Shown here piece after piece: positions 11,601-22,330 of a stretch of 64,000 nucleotides of DNA. The translations under genes were made by a program, and so were the position numbers. The first letter of the stretch is position 1, and every line of letters begins with the position of its first letter. The notes under the pieces were generated by a model. That model did not search any database. It was not told the origin of the DNA and was given only the letters and a program-made list of their open reading frames with translations. The stretch is from Thysanoteuthis rhombus (lineage: Eukaryota; Mollusca; Cephalopoda; Oegopsida; Thysanoteuthidae): positions 61,725,475 to 61,789,474 of the forward strand of contig OY735209.1 in the NCBI GenBank assembly GCA_963457665.1, given 5' to 3'.

Positions 11601-12037
11601 AAAACAGATTTAAAATCTTTACCAATGAAAATGACACCAATATCAACAGACTCCACAGAAAAATAATAAACTCTCTAATAGAAGCAGCCAATATGTTTAA
11701 ACCAAGAAACACACAGACCATCAGCAAAATCTTGGACAAAACTAGGAAACTCATTGAAAAGCACAAACCTCAAACCATCACCAACAAGGGGAAAAAAAAG
11801 GGCCAAATTAAACAAAACAGTCAAAAAGGAACCGAGAGAAGAAAAGAGAAGGTACACAACAGCAATCATCAAAACACTCATAAAAAACAGCGAGACTTCA
11901 AAGCAATGACCAAAGTTCTCAGTATAGGACAGAAACAACTAACTAGCATACTAATAGAAAATGGAGGCATAACAGACAGAGACAGAATTGTCAAGAATTC
12001 TACCAAGAAGTCTACTCTTCAAGACATGGGCAACTAA
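11597..12037 (+). pseudogene. RTE linker between endonuclease and RT
   Basis: A 146-codon lysine- and asparagine-rich open frame. It aligns with the linker in the copies at 27.3-27.6 and 39.4-39.6 kb, for example INSLIEAANMFKPRN here against a similar EAxNMFKPKN-type string at 39.5 kb. No catalytic motif is expected. It ends in a stop just before the reverse transcriptase segment. Confidence 0.75.
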
Positions 12038-12879
12038 GCAATGACCGGGATACGCAAAACACTGACAATCAGTTCAAGGACTTCCCAGAAGTTACACTAT
12101 GGGAGGTAAAATAAGCTATCAAACAAACAAAAAAAGGAAAAGTTCCTGGACCAGATAAGATCAACATCAATCCACTCAAAAAAGCTGGTAAGATCATCTA
12201 CAAAAAACTAGCTAATCTGTTCAACTTGTGTCTAAAACAGAGTAAAGTCCCAAAAGATTGGAACCCCAAAGACCACAGTAACTACAGGCCTATAAACTTA
12301 CTCAACTATATATATAAACTGTGCACAAAAATTGTCACCAATTGACTGCTAAAATACAAGATGAAAACCAAGCATGGGAAGAGGCTGGATTTAGAAGAAG
12401 CTACTCGATAATGGACTAGATAGAGAGATAAGCTAGACAAATACAGAAAATACTTACTATGCAATGCCCATGATAGATAAAAGTGGCAGATCCTGGGGAA
12501 GGTCTATGTCCAACAACAGACATTAAAAGACTGATGGTGATGATGACTCTGAATGTAAATTATTTGCATGCACAAATTTAAAAGATACTCCAACTTGTCA
12601 CAACTAAATTCACTAGTTTGTCTCAAAGTATATTTACTCTTTAGTCAGGGCCTGAACTTTATCAAATATCTGAAAATATCAAGATTTTTACTAGAAATCT
12701 AAATATACCAAAATTTTGCAAATAAAATATAAAAGTAACTGAGCCTCATAGAAAATATCTGAACTGATAACCAACATCTACAAGCAATTTCTTATATCTA
12801 ATTGCAACAAAAATACCTAAATTTAGATATATGATATCCAAGTTGTCAACACTTTATAATAGGGCCAATTAAACCAAGG

Positions 12880-12880
<1 letters not shown>

Positions 12881-12957
<77 letters not shown>
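12881..12957. repeat. (TA)n microsatellite
   Basis: About 77 bp of TA dinucleotide with two G interruptions. Confidence 0.97.
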
Positions 12958-14019
12958 CTTGAAATATATTGTCAAATTCGTAGGTTGAATTTATTGGAAG
13001 AAAACCAACCTGATGTTTTTTTCTGATCGGTTAGCATTCTTAAGATGATATCAGAAGTTGGTTTGTATGCAGTCAGCAATTAAATCTGACATAGTTGATT
13101 TAATAGTCACATGTGAATATGCAGCATAAGTGACATAACTCAATGAGTTCCATCCTTTGTTATACTTATTGATCCCTCATCATCTAATACATTTTTTGGT
13201 AAACCTGCGTAAGCAAACCCCTTGTTTAAAAAGTTAAATGAGGTGTAGTATAAAATAACAACTATATGAAATACATAATAATAATACCCTGTATAAGATG
13301 ATAAACTACAAGTATTATGACACCGGCCTGGAAATAATACAACAAAACTAAATATTAAAATCATAGCTTAAGGAGAGGTTGTGATTGATCAACACTGCCC
13401 TGGAGGCATCTTGATATACATTTTGTTTTTAAAATCCCCAAAATGGTTGCATGGTAAACAACTGATGATCCTAACTTCAAATATTCACATAGTATGTCTA
13501 ACTCTGTGTGAAATATAAAACCATTTTAAAAAGCTTACATAAATTGCATTAACTGATATTTTTCTCGATCTATGTGTTTGTCAGTTTCAATGCTATTTTT
13601 ATTCACAAGCATTGACCTAATAATTCTAATTAGAGTTCTGATTACATCTTTTGATAAGTCAAAACAATGCAGAGGCAATATTCCAGTATAATATTTTCCT
13701 AATTGTTTCTCATCTGATTGTCATGATGTGCTACCTAAAAGTCTGAGGAATTTGCACAGTGCACACAAACTGAATGCAATCTGAAATTCTGTTGGAACAT
13801 TTTGTACATCAGTGTGCAAACAGCTAGCAAAAGACTATTTTGGCGGACATGGGAAAAAAACCAGAAGTTAGGGTAAGTACTTTATTATTAATTGCCAAAT
13901 GCTCAAAAACATTTTTGGCAATACTTTGTATTTCATCATCTTACAAGCCCGGAATAGCATGATAGTCAACAATCTAGCCATTTGCAGATGTAGTCAATTC
14001 AGTCTTCATCAGAAACCCC
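12958..14019. other. no feature recognised
   Basis: AT-rich sequence without recognisable coding similarity. The 74-codon minus-strand open frame at 13140-13364 matches nothing I know. Confidence 0.4.
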
Positions 14020-14240
14020 CTCTTGGACCCTTGTACCAGGTTAAGCTTAGTAAATATCTGAATATTGATTGATTATTGTATAATGAGTAAGTGTTAGTGA
14101 TCTCACAGACCATTTGCCAGTAAATTCAATCCCTACTCGGTCCCCCATTCTTGCAGCCCTGCACTCGGCTTGGTCAACGTAAACTTTGTAAATATCTGTA
14201 TATAAGGCATGAAATACTCACCAAGACTTCATGGTGTCGG
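14020..14240 (+). mobile_element. tRNA-derived SINE, probable
   Basis: The stretch 14088-14150 reads like a tRNA: an A-box-like GAGTAAGTGTTAGTGATCTC and, about 30 bp on, a B-box-like GTAAATTCAATCCCTAC. Downstream is a tail block CAACGTAAACTTTGTAAATATCTG (14176-14200), and a similar block AGCTTAGTAAATATCTG lies just upstream (14044-14060). That upstream block suggests a second SINE tail in tandem. The same tail motif is seen in the minus-strand SINE at 45.8-46.2 kb. Boxes are imperfect, so current polymerase III activity is unlikely. Confidence 0.5.
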
Positions 14241-14540
14241 GACTTTGGTTTTGATGCTGAAATAAGTTTTTCCTGCCAGAATCATAGAATTTTTTCAATC
14301 AACAAGGAATGAAAGTATAAGCTATATATTAGGTATTTGCTTATGACCATGATGATTATGTTATTGACAGATAAATTCAACATTTGTTATATTTGAACAG
14401 TTTTTTATTCTGTTTCCCAAAATCAACATTGCTTGCAGAATAATCTAATGCAATAAAGTAGACAAATTTAGAAACAATTTTTTTAATTTTTCAATTTTCC
14501 TACATAGTCAAACCACAGAACCAAACCAGAACTTGGATCA

Positions 14541-14760
14541 TTATTATTCATTGATGGATATGACTATCACTATTATTCAGTGCAGGATATCACAATCACG
14601 ATTATTCATTGCAGAATATTTCACTCATTATCATTCATTGCAAGATATCATAATGAATATTATTCATCGCAATCAATATTCTCTATAGTAGGATATCACA
14701 AATACTATTCTTCAATGTACTATTGAAGGATATAACAATCACTTTTATTCATTGTCAGTG
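14541..14760 (+). repeat. degenerate ~30-bp tandem repeat
   Basis: Units of the type ATTATTCATTGCAGGATATCAC recur with TTCA landmarks at about 14547, 14576, 14605, 14634 and 14663, a period of 29-30 bp. More decayed units run to about 14755. Confidence 0.8.
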
Positions 14761-15150
14761 TTAAACATCTTTGTTAGGCGTTTGTATCAGGACATCAGCA
14801 AGACAAAGAGACAAGGACACATTCTCTGTCTATTTGCATTTTGTATTTTACTTTTCAGCTATTTTTGTAGCTGACTGTCATTAGGTTGGATCGCAAAGAG
14901 CAAGCTTCTGTTATGTCTACCACTGAAGAAAACAAACCAAATGCCATTCTCCTTCTGCATGATTCAAAATATTCTTCACTCTGTCAAACAAATACTTTTT
15001 AGTAATAGATTATCACAAACCTTTATTTTATCATATAACAGATGATGCAGAAGAAAATAAGTATTAAAAAAAAAACAGCATAATCTTAATTTATGGCATT
15101 ATTTACATTGGTACAATGAACTTTATAGATATTCATAATTATACCCACAT
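14761..15150. other. no feature recognised
   Basis: AT-rich sequence between the 30-bp tandem array and the next dispersed repeat. No simple repeat longer than a poly-A run is present, and no coding similarity is seen. Confidence 0.4.
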
Positions 15151-15154
15151 GTGA

Positions 15155-15580
15155 TTCACAATCAGTTTCTCCAGTTTTTAAGTTATTCTGACTGGCTGGC
15201 TATGTATGTATGTAAGTATGTATGTGTCATACATAGTGGCCACACCAATGGAGCTACAGGGCTGAAAATATTTACTTTATATTATGCCAAGAAAAAACAT
15301 TTTTTGGGGGGGGGGGAAATTCACCCTCAAAAAAAGTTTTATAAAGGGGTTTCAATCTACAATCTAAGACCTAATCTAACCTTAATTTTGTGTCCGACAA
15401 CATTCATGCTCATTTTCTGAAAATTCATACTTTTTAGTGATCATCACCCAATAAAAGGCAATAGGAGTAACTTATCGATTCATCACCCATTTTTTCAATT
15501 TTTTAATTGATCATCCACATGACATACTGTCAAAAGATGTTAGCTATAAGTTTCTATTGATGAACTAATCAGACGAGTTT
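15155..15580 (-). repeat. dispersed ~430-bp repeat, form A, copy 2
   Basis: On the minus strand it runs from the TTCTATTGATGAACTAATC end (about 15555-15575) through the core near 15500-15540 to the CTGGCTGGCTATGTATGTAT end near 15190. All blocks of form A are present in order, including the CTGGCTGG run and the GATCATCACCCAATAAAAGG block. The 89-codon open frame here is fortuitous. Confidence 0.7.
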
Positions 15581-16005
15581 CAATCTTTAATGATATGAAG
15601 GTAACATATTAATCATATAAAATATATTTTATGCCAATGTTTATTAACAACAATAAAATTGCCTTTGGTCTCATCTTTTTCCATTGAATTAAACCCATAC
15701 ATGCCTTACAAGCAATAGCAAGATGTTCACCTTAGCTGACGCAAGATTCAAATTTTCAACAGCGTGGTTCTCACATCTATTGAGTTCCTGGCAGATTTAT
15801 GCTATTGAAAGGAAAGAGTTATGTGTCATAGCAACCAGATTTACTGACATTTAAGATATTTACTTTTAATCAGGTTTGACATTCTCCTCTTTCCAACATT
15901 TTCAGGGGGTTAAAAGCAATGGAAAGAAACAGGCAAGATAAAGTGAATTTGATAAGATAACAAAATGCAGAGAAAAAGAACACAGGGAAGAAGTTTTACC
16001 CACTA

Positions 16006-16064
<59 letters not shown>

Positions 16065-16514
16065 CATAATCCTATGTTAAAATGGCATAAAAGAACTGCA
16101 TGATGTTAAAAAATCTAAAGAAATACAAGGAACGATATTTCAAATGAGCCGTCCTTCCATCTTAACTTCTGTAAAAAAACAAAGCGGTAATTAAGTCCCC
16201 TGTTAAGCATTATTGTAGTTACGTGGAAGCAAAGAAGCATTATACCATCATTTTTAGTGACCATATTCTTACTAGTAATAAATTTGCTTTATCTCAGAAT
16301 TGAGGACAATTCTCTTCTTTCTTTTTTAAAGGAAATCAAGAAGGTATGGGTTTTTTAATTTGATGCTGTCAGGATTTCTCCCTTACAGAGTTAATGAGGT
16401 TATAATTGGCACATTCAAACAGCTTGCTCATGGCTTACACGCCGTGTTGGCATCAACGGATAGGGTTTAAGTATATATGGTAAAAATTATGATTGAACAA
16501 TGATCAATAAAACT
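15581..16514. other. no gene; (GT)n(TA)n microsatellite at 16007-16062
   Basis: The microsatellite at 16007-16062 is a clean GT run followed by a TA run. The remainder is AT-rich and unclassified. Confidence 0.6.
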
Positions 16515-16967
16515 GGTTTGGTTTGTCACTTTGTAGAAACCGACACGGGACCAATGTCTTTTGGCAACATGCTATTTTGAGGGTGATCAATTAATAGATT
16601 TGAAAAAAAGGATGATCCACGAATGTATTATATTTCTCACCTTTTGTTGGCCAGTGATCATTAGCAAAATTTTCGAATTTTCCCTTGCATTTTGTTGGGT
16701 AGTGATCTCTAGAAAAGTCTGAATTTTCAAAAAATAACCGTGAAAGCTTCCAGACAAAACATTGTAAATTGACCCTCTCCCTTGGAAGACTTATTTTATG
16801 GGGCAATTTACAAAAGCACAAAAATATTTTCTCTCGACATAATAAATAGTAAATGTTCAAATTTTGAGCCTTTTGGTGCAGCCTATATGCATGATGCATG
16901 ATACATTCACATGGCCAACAAGATCAACCTGAAAACTGAAGAAAACAGTTATGGTTGACAGTTTCAA
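16515..16967 (+). repeat. dispersed ~430-bp repeat, form A, copy 3
   Basis: It starts near TTTGTCACTTTGTAGAAACC, then carries the core GACCAATGTCTTTTGGCAAC and the GGGTGATCAATTAAT block. It ends with AAACTGAAGAAAACAG and GTTGACAGTTTC. The minus-strand 102-codon open frame inside has no recognisable similarity. Confidence 0.7.
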
Positions 16968-17361
16968 AAATGTATTTACTTGCTGGTGGTAAAATATGAG
17001 AAGCAATGGGAACGTAATCAAAAAAAAGCTTCTATACTGAAGTTCATGGTGATTAATTAAATGATTTAGCTTTACAGTTATTCATTGATTAGAGCCATTG
17101 TTACTGATAATAGATATCTTTGCTTTGTTTCTCATTGCTTCCTTTTGCTTCTTGTATTTTAGCACAACCTGCATTTACTCAAATATCACTTGATTCTTCG
17201 TATTTGTATTTTCAGAAAATATTTTTAAAATCAAAAATATGCTCTAAAAATGAAAGATACTTTTTAAGAGAGGAAACAATTTGAATAATAATTCATTATC
17301 AGATTTTGTTCAATGTCTATAATTTCATAATTTTGAAATTAATTAAAAATGACAAAAACAA

Positions 17362-17790
17362 GTCTGCTAAGTCACTCAATAGAAACCGTTTTCTGATCAG
17401 CATCTTTTGGCAGCATGTCTTTCTGGAGATGATCTATTGAAAAAATTGAAGAGAGGGTGATCAATGAATTTGTTACTTTTTACACCCTTTGTTCGCGTAG
17501 TGATCACAAAAAATCTAGATAAAAAAAACAGGTGGGTACAAACTAAGGTATCAGTTAAGCATTAACTTACATTGAAAATTGAACCCACCACCAAAAACCT
17601 ATTTAAGGCAGGATTTTCATAAAATAAAGAAATGTGTTTTTTCTAGACATAATAAGAAGTAAATGTTAAGATATTCAACCCAGGAGCTTCACTGGTACAT
17701 CCTGCACACATGATACATACATAGCCAGCCAGCAGGACCAACTTAAAAACTGAAGAAACGTATATGGTGATAATTTTGTTTGATGGTGTC
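17362..17790 (+). repeat. dispersed ~430-bp repeat, form A, copy 4
   Basis: It starts GTCTGCTAAGTCACTCAAT, then GCATCTTTTGGCAGCATG. It includes CATACATAGCCAGCCAGC near 17720 and ends AAAACTGAAGAAACGTATAT. It lies just upstream of an RTE copy of the same orientation. Upstream similarity (17200-17360) to the left flanks of other copies hints that the family extends further left than the core. Confidence 0.75.
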
Positions 17791-17945
17791 TAATTCTGAA
17801 ATCATAAAAATTTTTTTTTAAATGCTGTCATACTACGAAAATCTCATGCAACAATCACATTGAGAATAAGGACATAACTGACAAAATCGAAGATGCAGAA
17901 CTTGGGAAAGTAGACCACTCAATCTACCGAGGATCAAGAATCTCT

Positions 17946-18164
17946 ATGAAACTCATAAAAGAAGAAGAAATCAAACGGAGAATCACCTTAGGATGGCAAG
18001 CCTTCGGCAGAGCAAGCTCAACCTTCAAAATCAAGACAATCCCAATAATTCTAAAAAGAAGAGTATACAACCCATGCATCCTCCCAATAGTTACTTATGA
18101 AGCTGAAACATGGAACCTAACCAAGAGACAGACCCGCAAACAGAGAGGTATGCAGCGTGCATAA
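17946..18164 (+). pseudogene. RTE C-terminal domain remnant
   Basis: A 72-codon open frame with EEEIKRRITLGWQAFGRASS, then KRRVYNPCILPIVTYEAETW and NLTKRQ. This is the conserved segment after the reverse transcriptase core in RTE proteins. It is interrupted after MQRA by a stop. The role of the domain is not firmly known; it follows the polymerase in intact elements. Confidence 0.85.
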
Positions 18165-18430
18165 GAGATATTCCAAGACAGAACAATATATCAGGAAGAA
18201 AACGGGGGTCCGAGACATCATAGAATCTATTAGGAAACTCAAATGGCAACTGTTGGACATCGCAACTCACAACATGGATCCCCAGAGATCACATGCAAAA
18301 CCAAGGCCGACAAAATACAAGATGGAGAGATGAACTGGACAAATTCAGAAAGTACTGGCCTCGCCATGTCCACAATAGAGAGGTCTGATGAATCCTGGGG
18401 AAGGTGTACGTCCAAAAACAGACATTAAAA

Positions 18431-18432
18431 GA

Positions 18433-18485
<53 letters not shown>
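18431..18485 (+). repeat. (GAT)n RTE tail
   Basis: About 18 nearly perfect GAT units directly follow the conserved end of the RTE 3' region (AAACAGACATTAAAAGAATG). Confidence 0.95.
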
Positions 18486-18486
<1 letters not shown>

Positions 18487-19170
18487 CAGTGTGTAAATTT
18501 TGAATTTTCATTCAGGGAAGAAGAGATGGCCTAACAATTAGCACAGGGAATAGGATAAGCAAACAAGATGATGATCACAATGATGATCATCATCCTCTTA
18601 GCATCCGTCACTGGACAGAGATCTTCCCCAAGATTTGCTAGACCTCTCTATTGTGGGCGTCATGGAGCCAGTACTTTCTGAATTAATCTAGTTCATCACG
18701 CTATCGTACATTATGTCAGCCGCTGTTTCACATATGATGGGGATCAACATTGTGAATCATGATGTCCAGCAGTTGTCTGCCATTCTCATCACATGACCAG
18801 CCATTCAAGTTTCTTTATGGATTCCATGATATCTTAGTATCCACTTTTTCTCCTAATATACTGTGCTGTCTTGTGATCTCTGCATATGTTGTGCATCATT
18901 TTCTCTTGTGCACATTGCATGGTTCTCAGTTTAAGGGTTAGCTCTATAGGTACCTATTGGGAGAATGCATTGTTTGTAAACCCTTTTTTTGCACAAGCAC
19001 AATTTTTCTTGTTCTTGGAGGTTGAGCTTGCCTGGCCAAAAGCTTGCAAACTTAGTGTTTCTTCACTTGATCTCTTCTTTTGAGGATTCCATGGAGGTTC
19101 GTTGTCCTAGGTAGATGTAGTGGTCTACTTTCTCCAGCTTGCATCTTCAATTTTGATTATTGTTTCTTTG

Positions 19171-19386
19171 AATTTTTGAGATGAGGTATTATTATTATCT
19201 CTATTATTGTTCAGACTATCCTCGTCTTGGTTGTTTTCCATACAACGTTTCGGCCATTTACTCTACAGCCTTCATCAGGTATCATCATCATGATACCTGA
19301 TGATGGCCATGGAGTAGAACAGCTGAAACGTTGTATGGGAAACAACCAAGATGAGGATAATCCAAACAATAATAGAGATAATTTGA
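19171..19386. mobile_element. palindromic (foldback) element inserted in RTE, copy 1
   Basis: The arms, about 19195-19287 and 19290-19382, are near-perfect reverse complements meeting at ATCATCATGATACC. Landmarks are ACTATCCTCGTCTTGG with its inverse CCAAGATGAGGATAA, and ATACAACGTTTCGG with the inverse CTGAAACGTTGTAT. Flanking RTE sequence is duplicated: TTTGATTATTGT at 19152-19163 and again at 19382-19393. A second copy lies at 36.02-36.13 kb. It has no coding capacity and would form a strong DNA or RNA hairpin. Confidence 0.85.
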
Positions 19387-19578
19387 TTATTGTGTTTTGG
19401 TCTTCAACATATTTGTTCCAACTTTCTTGCTCTCTTCATTCAGTCTGTCCAGCATCATCTGGAGTTCATGAAGGTTCTCAACAATAACGATGATGTTGTC
19501 AGCAAATCTAAGGTTGCTCAGATAGTCTCTGTCTATCCTGATTGCTTCATTTTCCCAGTCTTGGTTTTGGGCGATCAT
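19387..19578 (-). pseudogene. RTE reverse transcriptase palm fragment
   Basis: A 63-codon minus-strand open frame beginning MIAQNQDWENEAIRIDR and containing LSNLRFADNIIVIVENLHEL. This is the region around catalytic motif C of the polymerase. The expected second Asp of FADD is Asn, so this copy would not polymerise. Confidence 0.8.
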
Positions 19579-20469
19579 CTTGAGGCAGGCTGTAAAGAAT
19601 TTTGGTGAACTGGAATTTTCTTGTCTTATCCTTTTTTTGAGCTGAAAGGGGTCCGAGTCTTTATGTAGCCTAATGAAGGAACTGCTATGTTGCTAAATTG
19701 ATTGCAATACTCTGACATATACTGGGTGTACACGTTGTTGAATGATAGCATCTATAAATTTGGAGATTTCCACAGAGTTGAAGGCCTTCTTGAACTCACC
19801 AAATGTGGTAGCGAATGGCATTTTATATTCTGCTGCTTTCTCTTTTAGTTGATCAACCAAATGGAGGGTCAATGGTTGAGTTGCTTCTCTTGAGGTTAGC
19901 TTGTCCTTGTGGTTTGTTTTCCCTTAGTGTTTTGGTAATTTGGTGTATGATCACTTCAAAAATATGTAGATGCAGTTGAGTAGGCTTATTGGCCTGTTGT
20001 TGTTGAGATCTCTTGGTTCCCTTTTTCATATAAAAGCATTATGATTACTGTGTTCCAATTTTCTTGGACTTTACTTTGTTTGAGGCATAAGTTGAATAGG
20101 GTGGCTAGCTTCCTTGTGAAGACTTGACCAGCTTTTTTGAGTAGGTCGGTGATAATGTTATCAGGTCGAGGGGCCTTTTCTTTTCTTTGTTTGCTTGATG
20201 GCTTGCTTCACTTCCTACGGATTAACTTCTGGGAAATCTTTGGACTGGTTGCTTGTGATTTGTATATTTTATTCATTTTTCTGTGTTACTTGTTTAAAGG
20301 AATAGAGAATTTGTAGAATCACTTTGCACCTATAATACCCCCAGAAAAGGCATTAACCCACTTCTCCCCCATCTCTCAGCTATGGATATATAGCAGAGTA
20401 TCTGGGACCCTTTTCCCCTGTAAAGCAGTCCATTTGGGGCAATAGACTAGCCATAAAAATCTACAAAGA

Positions 20470-20790
20470 TTGGGTTACCATGGCAACAAAATGATTGTAG
20501 AATGGAATCAGTGAGCTGAGTTCAAACCCAGGCTGCAACAGTGATTGACTTACCATGGCAACAAAAACCACTGCCTCATGTGCAGCATGAGGAGCAACTC
20601 TGCTTCACTCTTAACATTATCTTGAGCTAAGGGGGGGATAGATTCATGCCTTTTCCAAAAAGCATTAGTGCAAACTGAACACAACTGCTGCACAACACAT
20701 GAGGCAGTGATTTTTGTTGCCATGGTGATTCTATCACTGTTGCAGCCTGAGTTTGAACTCAGCTCACTGAGTCCATTTTACAAGCTATTA
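20470..20790. mobile_element. foldback element with ~88-bp inverted repeats
   Basis: The left arm, 20495-20582, and right arm, 20696-20783, are inverted copies. Examples are GGAATCAGTGAGCTGAGTTC against GAACTCAGCTCACTGAGTCC, and CACTGCCTCATGTG against CACATGAGGCAGTG. The loop is about 113 bp. TTACCATGGCAACAAAA also occurs as a direct copy at 20475-20491 outside the left arm. GC content is higher than the flanks. No open frame or known TIR signature is seen. Confidence 0.8.
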
Positions 20791-21257
20791 TAAGTTCGAC
20801 CAACCTGCGCCAAAAATAAGATACGAAAAGGGTATAACGACCAGGCAGAAAATATATAGGGCATAGAAAAATGAAATATTTAGAGAGAGAAGTGTCAAGT
20901 GAGTTTGAGTTACAGGTGATTCATTGGTCTGAGTATAGGAAAAAAAAGGTAAAAATAATCTCGATAAATAAAATCAAATGAATTAATACCCAGAATAAAC
21001 AAAAGCATCTTTTCTTTTTCGTACGTAAGAATTATGTTGTTGAGAACAAATAACGTCAGTGAGAAAGAAAACAGTAAGAAATGAAATTTGAAAAAAAACA
21101 AATAACTTTATCATTAATATTTTTTCACTAGTTTTTCTTTCATTTTATGTTCGTCTTCACCGAAGTTGCGGATATAATAATCTTAAATTATCTGAATTTC
21201 TGGGATGAAGTATTGGCGTTATCGATTTTGGACTAGTTTGACACCTAATAATAATGA

Positions 21258-21305
<48 letters not shown>

Positions 21306-21454
21306 ACATAAGTCTTAATTATCCAAATTTCATAAGTGAATTATTGTAATCATTGATTTTTGATTTGTAATACTTTAATTTTATTTCTATTGAAGTAAAA
21401 AGATCTAATAGCCTCAAGTAGTCTGAATGTCTTTGACGATGCATTGTCAATTAC
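20791..21454. other. no gene; (GTA)n microsatellite at 21257-21305
   Basis: A clean AGT/GTA trinucleotide run of about 16 units lies at 21257-21305. The remaining sequence is unclassified. Confidence 0.6.
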
Positions 21455-21905
21455 CAATAATTGATCACCGCTACCTACAAAACTTGTTTAGATACTGTTG
21501 ATGAGTTTAGGTTATTCTGGTGTTCTGACACTTACATGTGTCTTTGTATCCAGATTTTGCCCAGTCTTAAGCGTTCAGAGTAGAAACTTGAAATTTCAAT
21601 GAGTTGAGAAAATGTTTTTGTTTTTTGTAAATTACCCCTTCAAAATAAGATGTTCATGGGGGCTCGATTTTCAGTGTAAGTTTATGCTAAATTTGTCCTT
21701 TGTTTTTTGAAAATTTGGTGCCCAACTAAATCCTTTTTCCAATTTCTTAATTGATCACCCCAACATGACATGCTGCCAAAAGACATTGATCACTGAATGG
21801 TTGTGAAAAAATAATCTTTCACATATATCTCATCTGTTATGCATGTAACTGTTATTTCTGTTGCTGTTATTAATCACCACTGCTCACAACAGACCAATTT
21901 AAACA
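21455..21905 (-). repeat. dispersed ~430-bp repeat, form B with terminal direct repeats, copy 5
   Basis: Both ends carry the same block in the same orientation: TTGATCACCGCTACCTAC (about 21460) and TTAATCACCACTGCTCAC (about 21870), each followed by related sequence. They are about 409 bp apart. Between them lie the form B block (GTGTCTTTGTATCCAGATTTTG), the family core (TTGATCACCCCAACATGACA, TGCTGCCAAAAGAC) and a CACATATATCTCATCTG block. Confidence 0.7.
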
Positions 21906-22014
21906 TTTTGTCTCAGTGTGCGTTATTCATATACTCTAACATTAATATACACTAGCTGGACCCATGGTGAAATTCCTCGGTTGTTGACACCTTTTCTAAA
22001 CCTAAACTTAGATC

Positions 22015-22330
22015 ACATGTCTTTGCGTTTCTCTCAAACTAAGTCTTTGTGGCACTCCCTTCACTTCTAGTTAAAATCAAGTACGAAATCCTACTTTTAT
22101 CTAGATATCTAAAACATCATTTCCGACAACGACTCCCTATAAAAGCTCTGAACATACATGTTCAATTTCTTATTTGCCCCAAACAATGCTGGCTACTTAC
22201 TCTCTTTCTGTCTTTTTCTTTCACTCAAGAATTGGTATCATTTTGCCGGCGTCCCTACCAATCTGAACTTTAGTGTTTTTCCACCATGACCAATCGCTGA
22301 ACCAAATGTAGGCCATTTTATTGCACAGAT
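22015..22330 (+). repeat. dispersed ~310-bp repeat R3, copy 2
   Basis: It aligns collinearly with 5200-5530: CACTTCTAGTTAAAATCAAG, ATATCTAAAACATCATTTCC, CATGTTCAATTTCTTATTTG, ATTGGTATCATTTTGCCGG and CCACCATGACCAATCGCTG. Class unknown. Confidence 0.65.

Larger units (their letters stand above)
11040..12545 (+). mobile_element. RTE-type retrotransposon, internally deleted copy
   Basis: On the plus strand it starts within the endonuclease (about 11050). It continues through the linker and the first part of the reverse transcriptase, with GKVPGPDKININP near 12136 and SNYRPINLLN near 12277. It stops abruptly near 12410 and joins directly to the extreme 3' region at about 12422 (RDKLDKYRKYLL), then the short GATGATGATGA tail. 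All catalytic RT motifs and the C-terminal domain are deleted. A run of nine G at 11281-11289 breaks the endonuclease frame. It is non-autonomous. Confidence 0.85.
17848..18485 (+). mobile_element. RTE-type retrotransposon, 3' fragment with (GAT)n tail
   Basis: It starts abruptly near ACAATCACATTGAGAATAAGG, in the region after the RT palm. It runs through the C-terminal domain and the short 3' untranslated region into a long GAT tail. The 5' truncation is typical of target-primed reverse transcription. Its tail faces the tail of the minus-strand copy that begins at about 18580. Confidence 0.85.
18580..20318 (-). mobile_element. RTE-type retrotransposon, 5'-truncated copy interrupted by a hairpin element
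   Basis: On the minus strand it runs from the start of the reverse transcriptase (about 20318) through fingers and palm to the C-terminal domain and an ATC/GAT tail near 18580. A hairpin element (19171-19386) interrupts it between the palm and the C-terminal domain. The polymerase motif near 19500-19545 reads LRFADNIIVIVEN, again FADN instead of FADD. Endonuclease and linker are absent. Confidence 0.85.
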
